Below the pieces are notes generated by a model. That model was not told where the DNA came from. It saw only the letters and a list, made by a program, of their open reading frames with translations, and ran no database searches. Of a DNA stretch of 64,000 nt, positions 1 through 8,757 are shown one piece after another; within the stretch, counting starts at the first letter, position 1, and every line of letters begins with the position of its first letter. The DNA comes from Pyrofollis japonicus (GTDB taxonomy: Archaea > Thermoproteota > Thermoprotei_A > Sulfolobales > Pyrodictiaceae). The translations under genes and the position numbers were made by a program. The stretch spans positions 620,001 to 684,000 of the forward strand of contig NZ_AP028634.1 of assembly GCF_033097485.1 (NCBI RefSeq), read 5' to 3'.

Positions 1-249
1 TGCGACGCCTCTGGATGCACGGTAGTGGTACTGGCTTACGGCAATGAAGACACAGCCTACAAGGTAATGAAGCTTGAAAAGAACTTAGTCAGAAATATGC
101 TCAAGAAGTGTAGGAACTACGCCGAGGCTTATCCACGACTACTAGCAAGGGCCGCCAAGGCACTTGGCGATAAGGGGCTTCGCGCCGCACAGCTCTATCT
201 CGCCGCGAGGAGGGGGGCATACAAGAGAGGGCTGGGGTTAACGCCGTGA
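1..249 (+). CDS. C-terminal end of an unidentified, probably Cas, protein (partial)
   Basis: An open frame enters from the left window edge and runs to TGA at 247-249, so only about the last 82 residues are visible. This piece is basic and alpha-helical (many Lys, Arg, Ala, Leu) and shows no motif I can assign. Its stop overlaps the GTG start of the downstream Cas3'' gene as GTGA, which implies co-transcription and translational coupling. In type I-A operons Cas3'' is usually preceded by the Cas3' helicase or another interference gene, so this is most likely the tail of such a protein. That is inference from position only. The in-frame GTG at 25 is unlikely to be the true start because the frame is open further upstream. 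Confidence 0.5.
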   Translation, partial: CDASGCTVVVLAYGNEDTAYKVMKLEKNLVRNMLKKCRNYAEAYPRLLARAAKALGDKGLRAAQLYLAARRGAYKRGLGLTP

Positions 250-1073
250 CGCTCTACGCGTGGACCGGTGTACGCCTCGGGCTCCATAGCGTAAACGTGG
301 CAGCTCTCCTCCTAGGCCTCTTCGGAGACGAGCTGCACGTTACAGCAAAGCGGCTTCAGCTCCCAGAGCACACGGTCCTAGAGGCGGCTGTGCTGGCAGC
401 TCTCCTCCACGACGCGGGTAAGGCTGCGAAAAAGTTCCAAAAGACAATACTGTCCGGGAGCCCTTCCTTTGTTTGTCACGAAGTCCTCTCCGCCGGGCTA
501 GTTCATCACGTTGCCAAGAGGCTCTTAGCCCGTGAGACGAGAGAACAAGAGAAGATACTTGTCATAGCAGCCTCTATCGCGGTTCTCCGACACCATCACG
601 GGCTAAGGAACATAGCCTGGTGTAGTGAAGCTATAAGCAAAGGCCTAGTGCCAGCCCTCACGCCAGAGGAAATACAAATGATTGCAAAAGAACTAGAAGC
701 GTGTTTGCCCAGCAACAGGGTCTCAGCAACGCTATGCCAGCTCGCAGAAAAGCACACCGAGATACGCCCCCTCACGGCGCTGAGAACGGTCAAGCAGGCA
801 GCGAGAGCGATAAGCAGCCCCCTACTAACGATAACATCGTCCCAGCTAACCGGCGCACTAAGCCTAGCAGACTACCTAGCAGCATCGCTCCTAGACGGGA
901 GAAGAGGGGACCAGGAGCACCTAAGAAGCTACGCTGGGCAAGCACTGAGAGAACTAGAATGGAAACTAGAGGGAGACAGAGACGCGGCAGAAGCCCTCCG
1001 AGAACTAGCTACGAGGGAAAAGGAGACACTACGAGTCCTACTAGGGCTGCAGCACCGAGAACAACTCTTATAG
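246..1073 (+). CDS. cas3'': Cas3'' HD-domain nuclease (type I-A CRISPR)
   Basis: This 275-residue protein has the metal-binding HD pattern of stand-alone Cas3'': His14, the pair His55-Asp56 in LLHDAGKA, His78 in a CHEVLSAG segment, and the triplet His116-118 in LRHHHGL. Cas3'' is the metal-dependent single-strand DNase that degrades target DNA in type I interference. It works with a separate Cas3' helicase when, as here, no helicase domain is fused. The GTG start overlaps the preceding stop by four bases. No complete type I Cascade gene is visible in the window, so the rest of this operon should lie to the left. Length and motif order fit the family well. Confidence 0.85.
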   Translation: MTLYAWTGVRLGLHSVNVAALLLGLFGDELHVTAKRLQLPEHTVLEAAVLAALLHDAGKAAKKFQKTILSGSPSFVCHEVLSAGLVHHVAKRLLARETREQEKILVIAASIAVLRHHHGLRNIAWCSEAISKGLVPALTPEEIQMIAKELEACLPSNRVSATLCQLAEKHTEIRPLTALRTVKQAARAISSPLLTITSSQLTGALSLADYLAASLLDGRRGDQEHLRSYAGQALRELEWKLEGDRDAAEALRELATREKETLRVLLGLQHREQLL

Positions 1074-1113
1074 CATAATAAGATAAGCTCTCTACTTTTC
1101 TGGGACGTCACGG

Positions 1114-1482
1114 TTGGCGGAAGAAGCAGTATTGTCTAGCGTTTTGTCACAGGTTTCTAAGAAGATATTGGAGAAGCTTGAGAAGGGCAAGAAGCTTAGC
1201 ACCGAGGACATCCTGCTACTATACCTCGACATGACTCACAAAGAGATAAGGGACCTACGCGAAGAGATAAGAGAGACAAAGAACGAGCTAAGAGACGAAA
1301 TAAAACGCGTCGAAGCCAGGCTATGGAGCGAAATGAAAGACACCAACAGAAGAATCGATGACCTCAACAAGACCATGAGCCAAAGAATAGACCAGCTACA
1401 CACAAACCTCCTAGGAAAAATAGAGGAGATAAACAAGAGGATAAACAAACTATACGAGACAAGGCAAGACGGCACAGCATAA
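1114..1482 (+). CDS. Small coiled-coil protein, function unknown
   Basis: This 122-residue protein starts at TTG 1114, 40 bases after cas3''. After about 40 residues of helix it becomes a continuous heptad-rich, highly charged coiled coil (Lys, Glu, Arg, Asp, with regular Ile and Leu) to the end. It has no signal peptide or membrane segment. Similar short coiled-coil proteins are common in Crenarchaeota and usually lack an assigned role. It may be the last gene of the cas3'' operon, but the short gap is the only evidence. Another downstream TTG or ATG start cannot be excluded. Confidence 0.6.
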   Translation: MAEEAVLSSVLSQVSKKILEKLEKGKKLSTEDILLLYLDMTHKEIRDLREEIRETKNELRDEIKRVEARLWSEMKDTNRRIDDLNKTMSQRIDQLHTNLLGKIEEINKRINKLYETRQDGTA

Positions 1483-1664
1483 ACAATCCTAGAACACACC
1501 CACGAAATAGACACGTAGTTCTATCCAACCTTTGCCAAAACTACCACCAAATATCGCTAACCATAATAAGCCAACACCGTACCTCAGCTAACCCTTCTTC
1601 ATATAGAGAACATATGGCACAGTAGGTCACATATAATCATTGAAAACTATCGCTATTTTCTCGC
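1483..1664. other. Intergenic, no gene seen
   Basis: This A/C-rich stretch has no credible open frame. It separates the coiled-coil gene from the conserved leader of CRISPR array 1. A short AT-rich segment near 1620-1640 (ATATAATC) could be TATA-like, but nothing supports it as a promoter for a gene. Confidence 0.5.
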
Positions 1665-1926
1665 ATTGCGTGTTTGTCCTAGTCTTCTTCATCTTTAAAT
1701 TCCTCTTTCTTTTCTCATTGGAACCTGTCTTTGGTGGAGTTGTAAGGCTTCTTGGGAACAATGTTTCAAATCCATACATTTCCATGAGAACAATATGGGA
1801 TAGAGCAGAATGGAGGAGTATTGTAAATCAACATTCACTAGCCTTTTATAAGTAATCAATGTTCTAATAGAAATAAATACCCAGACCATAGCAAAGACTA
1901 TTCGGATCCCAAAAGGGAACATACCT
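1665..1926 (+). promoter_or_regulatory. Leader of CRISPR array 1
   Basis: This segment is near-identical over its first 140 bases to the leader at 27222-27481, and to the reverse complements of 24957-25210 and (more diverged) 10708-10970. Each lies immediately before the first intact repeat of an array, which defines it as the leader. A TATA-like box (TTTTATAA, 1844-1851) lies about 75 bases before the first repeat and is a likely pre-crRNA promoter. Close to the repeat is ATTCGGATCCCAAAAGGGAA, which contains a CCC-AAAA-GGG hairpin found in all four leaders. In type I systems the leader directs polarised spacer acquisition. The open frame over this segment is a chance reading, since the conservation is at DNA level. 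Confidence 0.85.
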
Positions 1927-2912
1927 GCTAAACTCAAAAGAGAATTGTAAGTCCGGATCTCCTCTAGGTACTCCTTGAGCGACTCAGGCACCGCTAAACT
2001 CAAAAGAGAATTGTAAGCTGTCTCCAGTAGTTTTGGCGTCATGTAGGGCCCTGAGATCTCGAGCTAAACTCAAAAGAGAATTGTAAGTGTCTCTGCCAAG
2101 CTCGTATACCTAGACGGCACTGTGGCGATCATGCTAAACTCAAAAGAGAATTGTAAGTGATTATCTGTACGTCGTTGGCCGAGACTGCTGCCTCGAGCGC
2201 TGGCTAAACTCAAAAGAGAATTGTAAGCTCGTCTATTGGTACGCATTCGCACTCGCAGCCAAGGTTCCCGGCTAAACTCAAAAGAGAATTGTAAGCTTGC
2301 TTCTTCTAGCTCCTCTACCGCCCACATGAACGCCGTAGTCATTGGCTAAACTCAAAAGAGAATTGTAAGGTAAGAACCACATTGGGCCTCTCTTTCTCAT
2401 AAGCGTCTAGCTAAACTCAAAAGAGAATTGTAAGTCCGAGCATCTGCATTATCAAGCTTAGGTTGTAGTCTGAGTAGCTAAACTCAAAAGAGAATTGTAA
2501 GCAATGGCCAGAAGAGAAGCTAAAAGATATGAGTGAAGACATAGGCTAAACTCAAAAGAGAATTGTAAGAGAACGTGCCCCAGGAGTACCAGGATCTGGT
2601 TAACGTGGTCAAGCTAAACTCAAAAGAGAATTGTAAGCCTATCCACATAATGCGTTTCTTGTAAGCGTGTTTAACGAGGAGCTAAACTCAAAAGAGAATT
2701 GTAAGCTTCAACCTATTGTCTGCCAAGCCGAGCCATCCCACACCTGCTAAACTCAAAAGAGAATTGTAAGGTAGTAACGGCTGTTGACAAGAGCATCTTT
2801 GAGAAGATACTGAAGCTAAACTCAAAAGAGAATTGTAAGATAGTACTCCCTTATCTTGGCCTCAATGTAGTTGAGCACGGATAAACTCAATAGAGTCAAT
2901 AGAGAATTGTAC
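1927..2912 (+). CRISPR. CRISPR array 1: 14 intact 25-nt repeats plus a degenerate last repeat
   Basis: Intact repeats of 25 nt begin at 1927, 1993, 2063, 2133, 2203, 2271, 2345, 2410, 2477, 2545, 2613, 2681, 2746 and 2815. Each starts GCTAAACTC and ends AATTGTAAG. Spacers are about 40-49 nt. Leader on the left and the 3' end ATTGTAAG (the expected 8-nt crRNA 5' handle) both say it is read left to right. The leader-distal end at about 2880-2912 is a damaged repeat with an internal duplication (AATAGAGTC followed by AATAGAG). The repeat is the same as in array 2 and differs in its first bases from arrays 3 and 4. Confidence 0.98.
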
Positions 2913-3106
2913 ATATTATAGCAAGAAGCTGTGTACAATCCATGTTGGTTCAAATAATTAGTTTTCAACTTAGTGAGAGGTTCTAGGAGGGTATTATGGG
3001 CTAAAATGTTTGTTTCTAATAAACTAATAGGGTTCTTAGTAAACGGGATTTATGATTATCTCGTCATATCGTCAAAGAATCTATTGTAGTGGTGTTGTGT
3101 ATGGGT
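2913..3106. other. Intergenic between array 1 and herA, no gene seen
   Basis: This AT-rich stretch of about 190 bases lies between the degenerate last repeat and the stop codon of the minus-strand HerA gene. It has no open frame of note and no further repeat. It is where array transcription (rightward) and nurA-herA transcription (leftward) converge, so terminators would be expected, but I see no clear hairpin. Confidence 0.5.
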
Positions 3107-5155
3107 TTAGGTTGTTCTGTGTCCTATTAGTGGTGGTGCGTTCTTGATTGCTAGGTATCCTCCTCTTACAGCGTAGCTTGAGAGTATTGCTGCGTGGTCT
3201 TTGAAGTATGGTAGTCTTCTTCGGTACTCTTGTGGTAGTGGTGTTTCTTCTGCTGTCCTTCTATCTATTCTTAAATATATTTTCGTGTTTGTCAGTACTG
3301 TTATAACTGGTGATACATCTGTTTCCTTGTGGGTTGAGAAGATTATTGATATTCCTCTGCTTCTACCAAGCCTTGCTAGATGCTCTATGCTTATTCGGAG
3401 TATTTCGGCGTATTCTTGGCGGCTTGGCGGGAAGAATAGGTGGGCTTCATCCACCACTAGGAGAGCGTAGCTTGGTATGTTTGTCCGCTCCATGTGTTCT
3501 GCTAGTGTTTTGAGGAGCTGGTAGCCTAGGAACACTTTTGTGCTCTGTGAGTCTACGGCTCTTGTCTTCGATGCCGCGGTTTGGGCTGCGTAGCCCAGGT
3601 CTAGTACAAGTGACCTCGCTTCTAGCTTTTCCATGATTTTTGCTAGTGCTGTGTAGTCTAACTGGGCCCATTTCGGATCCTCGTCCATGTAGCCTATTAC
3701 GCCTAGCTCGCTGAGGGCTCGCAACCTTGACTCCAGGTTGCGGAGCGTCTCGGCGTGGATGACTCTCTTCACCAGGTTCCTGCAATCCTCTGGAGGCCTT
3801 GCTATTATGCCTAATAGCTCTTCTAGCTTCTTGGCGCCGCACTTCGCGACCAACATGCGTAGTGCTTCCCTTGCCCTGGCGGTGAGGTAGGGGTCTAGCT
3901 GTGCGACCTCGTCTATGCTCTCTACTATGATCTTCCTGGGAGCAATGAATAATTCTTGCTTCTCCTCGGCGCCGCTGCAGGATACTATTGCCTCTACCCT
4001 GTAGGTCAGCGGCGCCGGGGTGGGGCTTGGTTCGCTTAGGCTGAGGCTGCAGCCCTGCTTCTCGTAGCTCTTCCTAAGCGTCTCTTCCAGATAATTCGTG
4101 TAGTTGGTTGCTTCCTCTGCGTAGTCGCTGGGGTTGCGGCAGTTTATGCAGGGTATTAGTGCTATCCCGCGGAGCCCTTGGTGTAGTACGGGTTTTCCTT
4201 GCTCGGCGCTTGCCCCGTATAGTTGAAGGACTGCGGCGGCTTCTGGGTCTACTCGTTCTCCTGGTATGTGGCCTGGTAGTAGGCCTGCCACGTAGTCGCT
4301 GCTGGCGTCGAGAACCACTATGTGGACGCCGGGATGCCTCGAGGCGTCCAGCATCATGTTTTTCACTAGGCTTGTCTTGCCGCTGCCCGTGGTCCCGGTG
4401 ACTAGCACGTGCTTTACGAGGACGCTCCACGGCAGCCTTATCGCCACCGGCTTGCCGTCGGCGAGGTAGAGGGAGTCCATTACGCCGAGGCCGCCTACGA
4501 GTACTCCTTCCCGGCTAGGGGCTAGTAGCGCCTCTAGTACCTTGGGCGAGGGAGCTATAACCGGGCTATTGGGGTCCGGGGGTATGGTTGGCGCAGAGTA
4601 GCCTAGCTTCTCGACAATACCCGCCACTATGCTTGCGGCCTCGTCGCTGCGGCTCCTCGCTGCTTCGGCAATCTCTTTCACGTGTTCTCCTAGGTGGACT
4701 AGGAGGAGGGGGCGGAGCATGAGCCTCAGCGAGACAACATTCGCTGCTATGCTGAGCGGGTGCAGGGTTTCGAGGGGCACTGTTACTAGTGGTTGCTGGG
4801 CTCCGAGAACCCTCGTGCCGCTTGGCTTCACTGTGGAGGAGACGGAGGCGAGTATGAGCGAGAGAGTCTTCGGGTCAACGACCACGTAGTAGTAGCCCTC
4901 GCCGAGCATAGAGGGATTCTCATGGGCTAGCCTCACCCACGTCTCGGGGGGAATGTCTACGGGTATCTCGTCTCCGCCTACGTCCTCGGTGAGCGCAACC
5001 CTGCCGACGATGAAGCCGGTAGAGGATATGGCGTGTGCTACCTCGTCTGCCAGCCTCGCTCTCTCCCCGTATTGGCTGAAGAGCTCCTTTCTCTCAGCAA
5101 CAACCTCGTCTACTAGGCGGAGAGCATTCTCACGGATATCCTCCTCGTCCAACAC
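3107..5155 (-). CDS. herA: HerA-family DNA translocase/helicase, enlarged
   Basis: This 682-residue protein has a Walker A motif GTTGSGKTS near residue 252, a Walker B LLVVDEAHLFFP near residue 563, and a C-terminal STHKETD segment (sensor-like Thr/His) followed by an Arg-rich motif, as in HerA/FtsK hexameric ATPases. HerA drives NurA-mediated DNA end resection with Mre11-Rad50. The upstream neighbour, 21 bases away on the same strand, is NurA-like, which supports the call. It is longer than typical HerA (about 500 residues). Extra sequence, with scattered Cys, sits between the two Walker motifs. Position beside CRISPR arrays and cas1 suggests a paralogue tied to this locus. Start GTG 5155; TTG 5152 is an alternative. 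Confidence 0.8.
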   Translation of the reverse strand: MLDEEDIRENALRLVDEVVAERKELFSQYGERARLADEVAHAISSTGFIVGRVALTEDVGGDEIPVDIPPETWVRLAHENPSMLGEGYYYVVVDPKTLSLILASVSSTVKPSGTRVLGAQQPLVTVPLETLHPLSIAANVVSLRLMLRPLLLVHLGEHVKEIAEAARSRSDEAASIVAGIVEKLGYSAPTIPPDPNSPVIAPSPKVLEALLAPSREGVLVGGLGVMDSLYLADGKPVAIRLPWSVLVKHVLVTGTTGSGKTSLVKNMMLDASRHPGVHIVVLDASSDYVAGLLPGHIPGERVDPEAAAVLQLYGASAEQGKPVLHQGLRGIALIPCINCRNPSDYAEEATNYTNYLEETLRKSYEKQGCSLSLSEPSPTPAPLTYRVEAIVSCSGAEEKQELFIAPRKIIVESIDEVAQLDPYLTARAREALRMLVAKCGAKKLEELLGIIARPPEDCRNLVKRVIHAETLRNLESRLRALSELGVIGYMDEDPKWAQLDYTALAKIMEKLEARSLVLDLGYAAQTAASKTRAVDSQSTKVFLGYQLLKTLAEHMERTNIPSYALLVVDEAHLFFPPSRQEYAEILRISIEHLARLGRSRGISIIFSTHKETDVSPVITVLTNTKIYLRIDRRTAEETPLPQEYRRRLPYFKDHAAILSSYAVRGGYLAIKNAPPLIGHRTT

Positions 5156-5176
5156 CTATGCACCCCTTCTCCCGCT

Positions 5177-6712
5177 CTACATGGCGGTGAGCTGGAGCAA
5201 GGTATCATAGGTAAAAGTAACCACGTCGCGTAACCTGCTAAACCAGGTAAGTGCCACTGTCTTCGAGACGGTCCTGGCGACGCGGTCTGCGAGCACTATA
5301 GGGGCAGGGGCCTCCAGGGCACCGGGGCTCGTCATTAGCCACGCTATCTCTCTGAGCACTACTAGGTCATTATCCACGACGGTTCTGATGATGTCCTCGT
5401 TGTCCTCCAGGGTCTCCACGTGTATCTCTCCTTTCTGGTCGAGGCGGACAGGGTGCTCGGTGTGCAGCTGTGGAAACTCTACGCGGATTATTCGGTGCCC
5501 GCCGAGCCCTGTCTTTACGACGAGGTAGTAGCTCCTCTTTACGACGTAGGGGGTGCCCCTGGCCTCCCTGTCTATGCCTGCGAGGGTTTCGCCGCTACGG
5601 GTAACCTTCTTGTTATAGAAGGGGATCGGGTGCTGCCCTCCTAGACCGAGGGCGTTGAGCAGGGCCTCCCAGAGGCTCTTGGCACTTATTATGCTTATGA
5701 CGGGACCTATTGCGATACCTATCCCGTATGCGTATGGCTGCATAACTGGATAGAAGCCCCGTTCCGAGAGGAGCGCTTCCACGAGTTGCGGATCCGTAGG
5801 GGGTAGCTGTGAGTCAGGGTTGAGGCTTGTAAGCGCGTTCACTAGTACCCTGCTCCTATTTATCCTCTTAACCACGCCCATTACGAGCACGCTTCTCCGA
5901 GAAAGCGAGGCAACTATCCTGATTCTTTTCAGGGCGTTTAACAAGTAGCTAAGAGTATAGACCGCCTCTACTAGGATTGCTGGCCCGCTCCCGCGGAATT
6001 GGGCCATGTTGTAAAACCTGACAAGCAGGCCCGGTGTCATGTAGACCGGGCCGTCAACCATGACCCTGGTATACCTTGTCGCGAGGACGGGGGAAGAAGA
6101 TATGTAGGAGAGCGCGTTGTTCTCCACAAGAGTACGGTTCTCGTCCAGCATTGTCGAGACGTTGTATCCGTTCCCGTATCCGAGGCTCTGTAGTGCTCCA
6201 CAACCAGTACTCTTCTTGCTATTACAGCCTATCGCGTCAGCAAGCTTAGCGGGATCCACAAGCGGCCTCGTCACGGTGTAGCGCAGGCCCGTGCCCGGCA
6301 ACTCGGGGGCAAGACTTGCCACTGGCGTATTATTGGCGCCGACTACGGGATATACACCGGTATCGGGATAGGTTGCCACAACATAGACTCCGTCAAGAAT
6401 GCTCGTCGCGACTGCATAGGCTCCGACGAGGAGGTTATAGGCTTCGAGCTTCCTACTACTACCGTCAACACCAATGTACTCATAGGCGGGCTTATCCGGG
6501 GCGATCACGTAGATGAGCTTTTCGAGGCTTTTCTGCTCGCGTATGGGGAGCTCTGAGCGTACGACCTTCCTGCCAGCATCTTGTACCTCGTCCGTCGAGG
6601 CTTCGTCGGTTGGCGGGGGGAGGGTTAGCTTGCTGGGGGGCTTCCTCTTAACGGCTTGTGCAACGCTCTCTGCCTCATAGGCTATGTCGGCTATGGTTGC
6701 GAGCGGGGACAC
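5177..6712 (-). CDS. nurA: NurA-like 5'-3' nuclease
   Basis: This 511-residue protein carries two features of the NurA fold: an N-terminal GVDGSS motif (VDGS, metal-binding Asp), and a later strand VMVDGPVYM giving a second acidic residue. Near the C-terminus is the usual segment with conserved Pro and Asp before a helix (APIVLADRVARTVSK). NurA is an RNase H-like nuclease that resects DNA ends inside the HerA ring. It lies directly upstream of the herA-like gene in an apparent two-gene operon. Both proteins are larger than standard family members, so this may be a specialised second pair. GTG start at 6712, 65 bases from the divergent TGT-like gene. Confidence 0.75.
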   Translation of the reverse strand: MSPLATIADIAYEAESVAQAVKRKPPSKLTLPPPTDEASTDEVQDAGRKVVRSELPIREQKSLEKLIYVIAPDKPAYEYIGVDGSSRKLEAYNLLVGAYAVATSILDGVYVVATYPDTGVYPVVGANNTPVASLAPELPGTGLRYTVTRPLVDPAKLADAIGCNSKKSTGCGALQSLGYGNGYNVSTMLDENRTLVENNALSYISSSPVLATRYTRVMVDGPVYMTPGLLVRFYNMAQFRGSGPAILVEAVYTLSYLLNALKRIRIVASLSRRSVLVMGVVKRINRSRVLVNALTSLNPDSQLPPTDPQLVEALLSERGFYPVMQPYAYGIGIAIGPVISIISAKSLWEALLNALGLGGQHPIPFYNKKVTRSGETLAGIDREARGTPYVVKRSYYLVVKTGLGGHRIIRVEFPQLHTEHPVRLDQKGEIHVETLEDNEDIIRTVVDNDLVVLREIAWLMTSPGALEAPAPIVLADRVARTVSKTVALTWFSRLRDVVTFTYDTLLQLTAM

Positions 6713-6777
6713 TCGTGGGAACCCGGTAGTAATACCTTTTAGTCCTCGATATAAGGCTTCCTACCGGATACTGCACC

Positions 6778-7821
6778 TTGGCGAGAATATACTTCGTCCA
6801 TAGCCTCACCCAGCTAAACCCTATGCTGTGGAAAAACATCGGGCACCCACACGTAATGGTTTCCGCAGACGACGTTGCCAAGAAGATGCCTACTGCGGTG
6901 AAACAGCTACGCGGGCTAGACGTGATAGTCGATAGCGGGGGCTACCGGCTGATAAGTAGGCGGCGCCTACCGGAGCCCGAGAAGGTCCTAGAGGTGCAGA
7001 AGGCATTATACGAGGAGGTCGGCGCCTTCCCCGTTCTGCTCGACACACCTGTCCCGCACCCCCTTCGGGCGAGCGATGCGGAGTTCCGTGCAGCTAACAA
7101 GGCTACGGCGCGCAACGCTAGGCTCTGGCAACGAGTCTTCGGAGACCACTTCCTCTACCCTCTCCACGCACAAACAGGGCAACAGCTGAGAGAGGCCCTG
7201 GATCTAGCAAGGCGGGTTGCTGGCGGCCATGCCGGGGCTTTTGGGCTTGGAAGCCTAGCCCCTCTGGCCCGCTATGACCCCGGCAGGCTCCTTGAAGCTG
7301 TTGCCGAGGCCCGCCTCCTCATAGATACTCGTCTCCATGTATTCGGCGTGGGGAACAGCATAGCCATCCTCCTCCTAATGCTCCGAATAGCGGACAGCGT
7401 TGATACTAGTAGCCCGCTCGCGGACGCGAAATACGGCTTAGCAAGGGACCCCATAAGCTTCTCATTGCTCCAAGTAGCTCCACGTAAGGGTGGGAGAAGA
7501 GCGGCTGACCCCGCCGAGCTGGCTTCTCGCTGCAAGTGCCCCGTTTGCAAAACGAACCCTAGGGCTCTCTCCGAGTGGGGGCGTCGGGGCATCCTTGCGC
7601 GCACAATTCATAACGCGTACCACTTACTGAGAGCAGCCAGAGACCCCGCACTGGCATCCAGGATGCTGAAGAAGAACCGGCTCCTGCTTAGGGCTCTCAG
7701 TAGGAGCGAGGTTAGGAGTAGGCTAATGAGCCTAAATAACGGCTATGAATGCACGGTACTGGGTTTTCTCCCGAAGGGCCTTAGCGAGGCTCCAAGCATA
7801 GGCGTAGACGTGGTCTCTTAG
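6778..7821 (+). CDS. TGT-superfamily transglycosylase without PUA domain (arcTGT/DpdA-like)
   Basis: This 347-residue protein matches the TIM-barrel of tRNA-guanine transglycosylases. It has VDSGGY at Asp52 (general acid/base position), an FGVGN loop near 189, a nucleophile-type motif ADSVDTSSP at Asp206-209, and a zinc site CKCPVC (Cys252, 254, 257) with His278 in an IHNAYHLL helix. Family members swap guanine for a 7-deazaguanine in tRNA (arcTGT, preQ0 for archaeosine) or in DNA (DpdA). The C-terminal PUA and accessory domains of archaeal arcTGT are missing. It may therefore be a split arcTGT, or a DNA-acting member linked to the CRISPR/NurA-HerA neighbourhood. TTG start at 6778. Its last 90 bases overlap cas1 on the other strand. 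Confidence 0.72.
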   Translation: MARIYFVHSLTQLNPMLWKNIGHPHVMVSADDVAKKMPTAVKQLRGLDVIVDSGGYRLISRRRLPEPEKVLEVQKALYEEVGAFPVLLDTPVPHPLRASDAEFRAANKATARNARLWQRVFGDHFLYPLHAQTGQQLREALDLARRVAGGHAGAFGLGSLAPLARYDPGRLLEAVAEARLLIDTRLHVFGVGNSIAILLLMLRIADSVDTSSPLADAKYGLARDPISFSLLQVAPRKGGRRAADPAELASRCKCPVCKTNPRALSEWGRRGILARTIHNAYHLLRAARDPALASRMLKKNRLLLRALSRSEVRSRLMSLNNGYECTVLGFLPKGLSEAPSIGVDVVS

Positions 7822-8739
7822 GGGCCTCTTCTTTCCCTCAAAGTCTTTCACCTGGGATGTGAGGGCATTGGTTACTCTTTCTGCTATCTTTCTGCGCGAC
7901 TCATAGCTCAAGCTGCCCTTATAGGAGTCGAAGAGCGCTGGGTCAATGTTCGTGAAAAGCACTCGGTCTATGAGGGGCTTGAAAGTATCGCTGTAGTCGT
8001 AGACGAGGCTCACCCGCCCGCTTCGATCAGCGTGGAGGAAGCCGGCATAGGGGTCTAGGCCTACAACTATAAGGGCGTCATAGGCTACACCGTAGAGTAT
8101 TGCATAGGCGTAGCTTATAGCCATGTTGACGGCGTCCTCGCCGCGAGGATTTCTACCAGTAAAACCATAGTCTCCGGGGAGCAGGGCCGCTAGCACCTGC
8201 CAATACTTCTTCGCAGCCCTTGCCTCAACCCCTCTAACCCTGTCTGCGTCTAGGCTCCCGCTCTTAACTAGCTTGGAGAGCTCATAGGCCTCGTCCTCGA
8301 CCCGGTAAGCCTCATCCCTTATCCACGGCTCTCTCCTGCTCTTAGAAATATAGCGTAGCACCCTTGCCTGATTAACTATCTTAGCCCTCACCATCTCAGC
8401 AGCGTAGCGGAGCGCGTCTCCGCGCAGCTTGGCCTCGTACTGGGCCATGCGGGCCTCAACAGTCTTGTTAACCCTATCGATAGGCCGGTACTCTGCAACC
8501 ACGTGGCCCCGATGACCGAGCACAAGGACACGTATACCTAGCTCGGCGAGCCTTCGCAGAGCCCTACCGCTTATACTAACGGCACCCGTAGCCAACAAGA
8601 CGAGCTCAGCATCATAGGTCACTGGCACCGGGTCAGAGCCCGGAGCCTGGACATAGACGACACCACTCCTAACGAATACCCTTGCACCCGGTGTTGAGAC
8701 AACAAACACCTCGCCCAAAGGGGAGACACCCCTCTCCAA
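7732..8739 (-). CDS. cas1: Cas1 CRISPR integrase
   Basis: This 335-residue Cas1 has the expected metal ligands: Glu172 in GVEARAAKKYW, His236 in GFLHADRSGR, and Asp248/Asp251 in LVYDYSDTFKP. An N-terminal beta domain precedes the helical catalytic domain. Cas1 with Cas2 integrates new spacers at the leader end of arrays. The next gene upstream on the same strand is a Csa1/Cas4-type gene, 18 bases away, and array 2 lies just beyond it. Its 3' end overlaps the convergent TGT-like gene by 90 bases, so the last 30 codons are constrained on both strands. No Cas2 gene was found nearby. Confidence 0.96.
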   Translation of the reverse strand: MERGVSPLGEVFVVSTPGARVFVRSGVVYVQAPGSDPVPVTYDAELVLLATGAVSISGRALRRLAELGIRVLVLGHRGHVVAEYRPIDRVNKTVEARMAQYEAKLRGDALRYAAEMVRAKIVNQARVLRYISKSRREPWIRDEAYRVEDEAYELSKLVKSGSLDADRVRGVEARAAKKYWQVLAALLPGDYGFTGRNPRGEDAVNMAISYAYAILYGVAYDALIVVGLDPYAGFLHADRSGRVSLVYDYSDTFKPLIDRVLFTNIDPALFDSYKGSLSYESRRKIAERVTNALTSQVKDFEGKKRPLRDHVYAYAWSLAKALREKTQYRAFIAVI

Positions 8740-8757
8740 GCCCGGGAACGCCTAGCC

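Noticed and set aside
1640-1855. Open frame encoding a hydrophobic 71-residue peptide
   Set aside because: It lies on the CRISPR leader. The same DNA recurs at 27225 and, reversed, before array 3, with conservation at DNA level, so the frame is coincidental.
4074-4430. Arg-rich 118-residue frame inside herA
   Set aside because: It is a shadow frame of the HerA gene on the same strand and has biased composition only.
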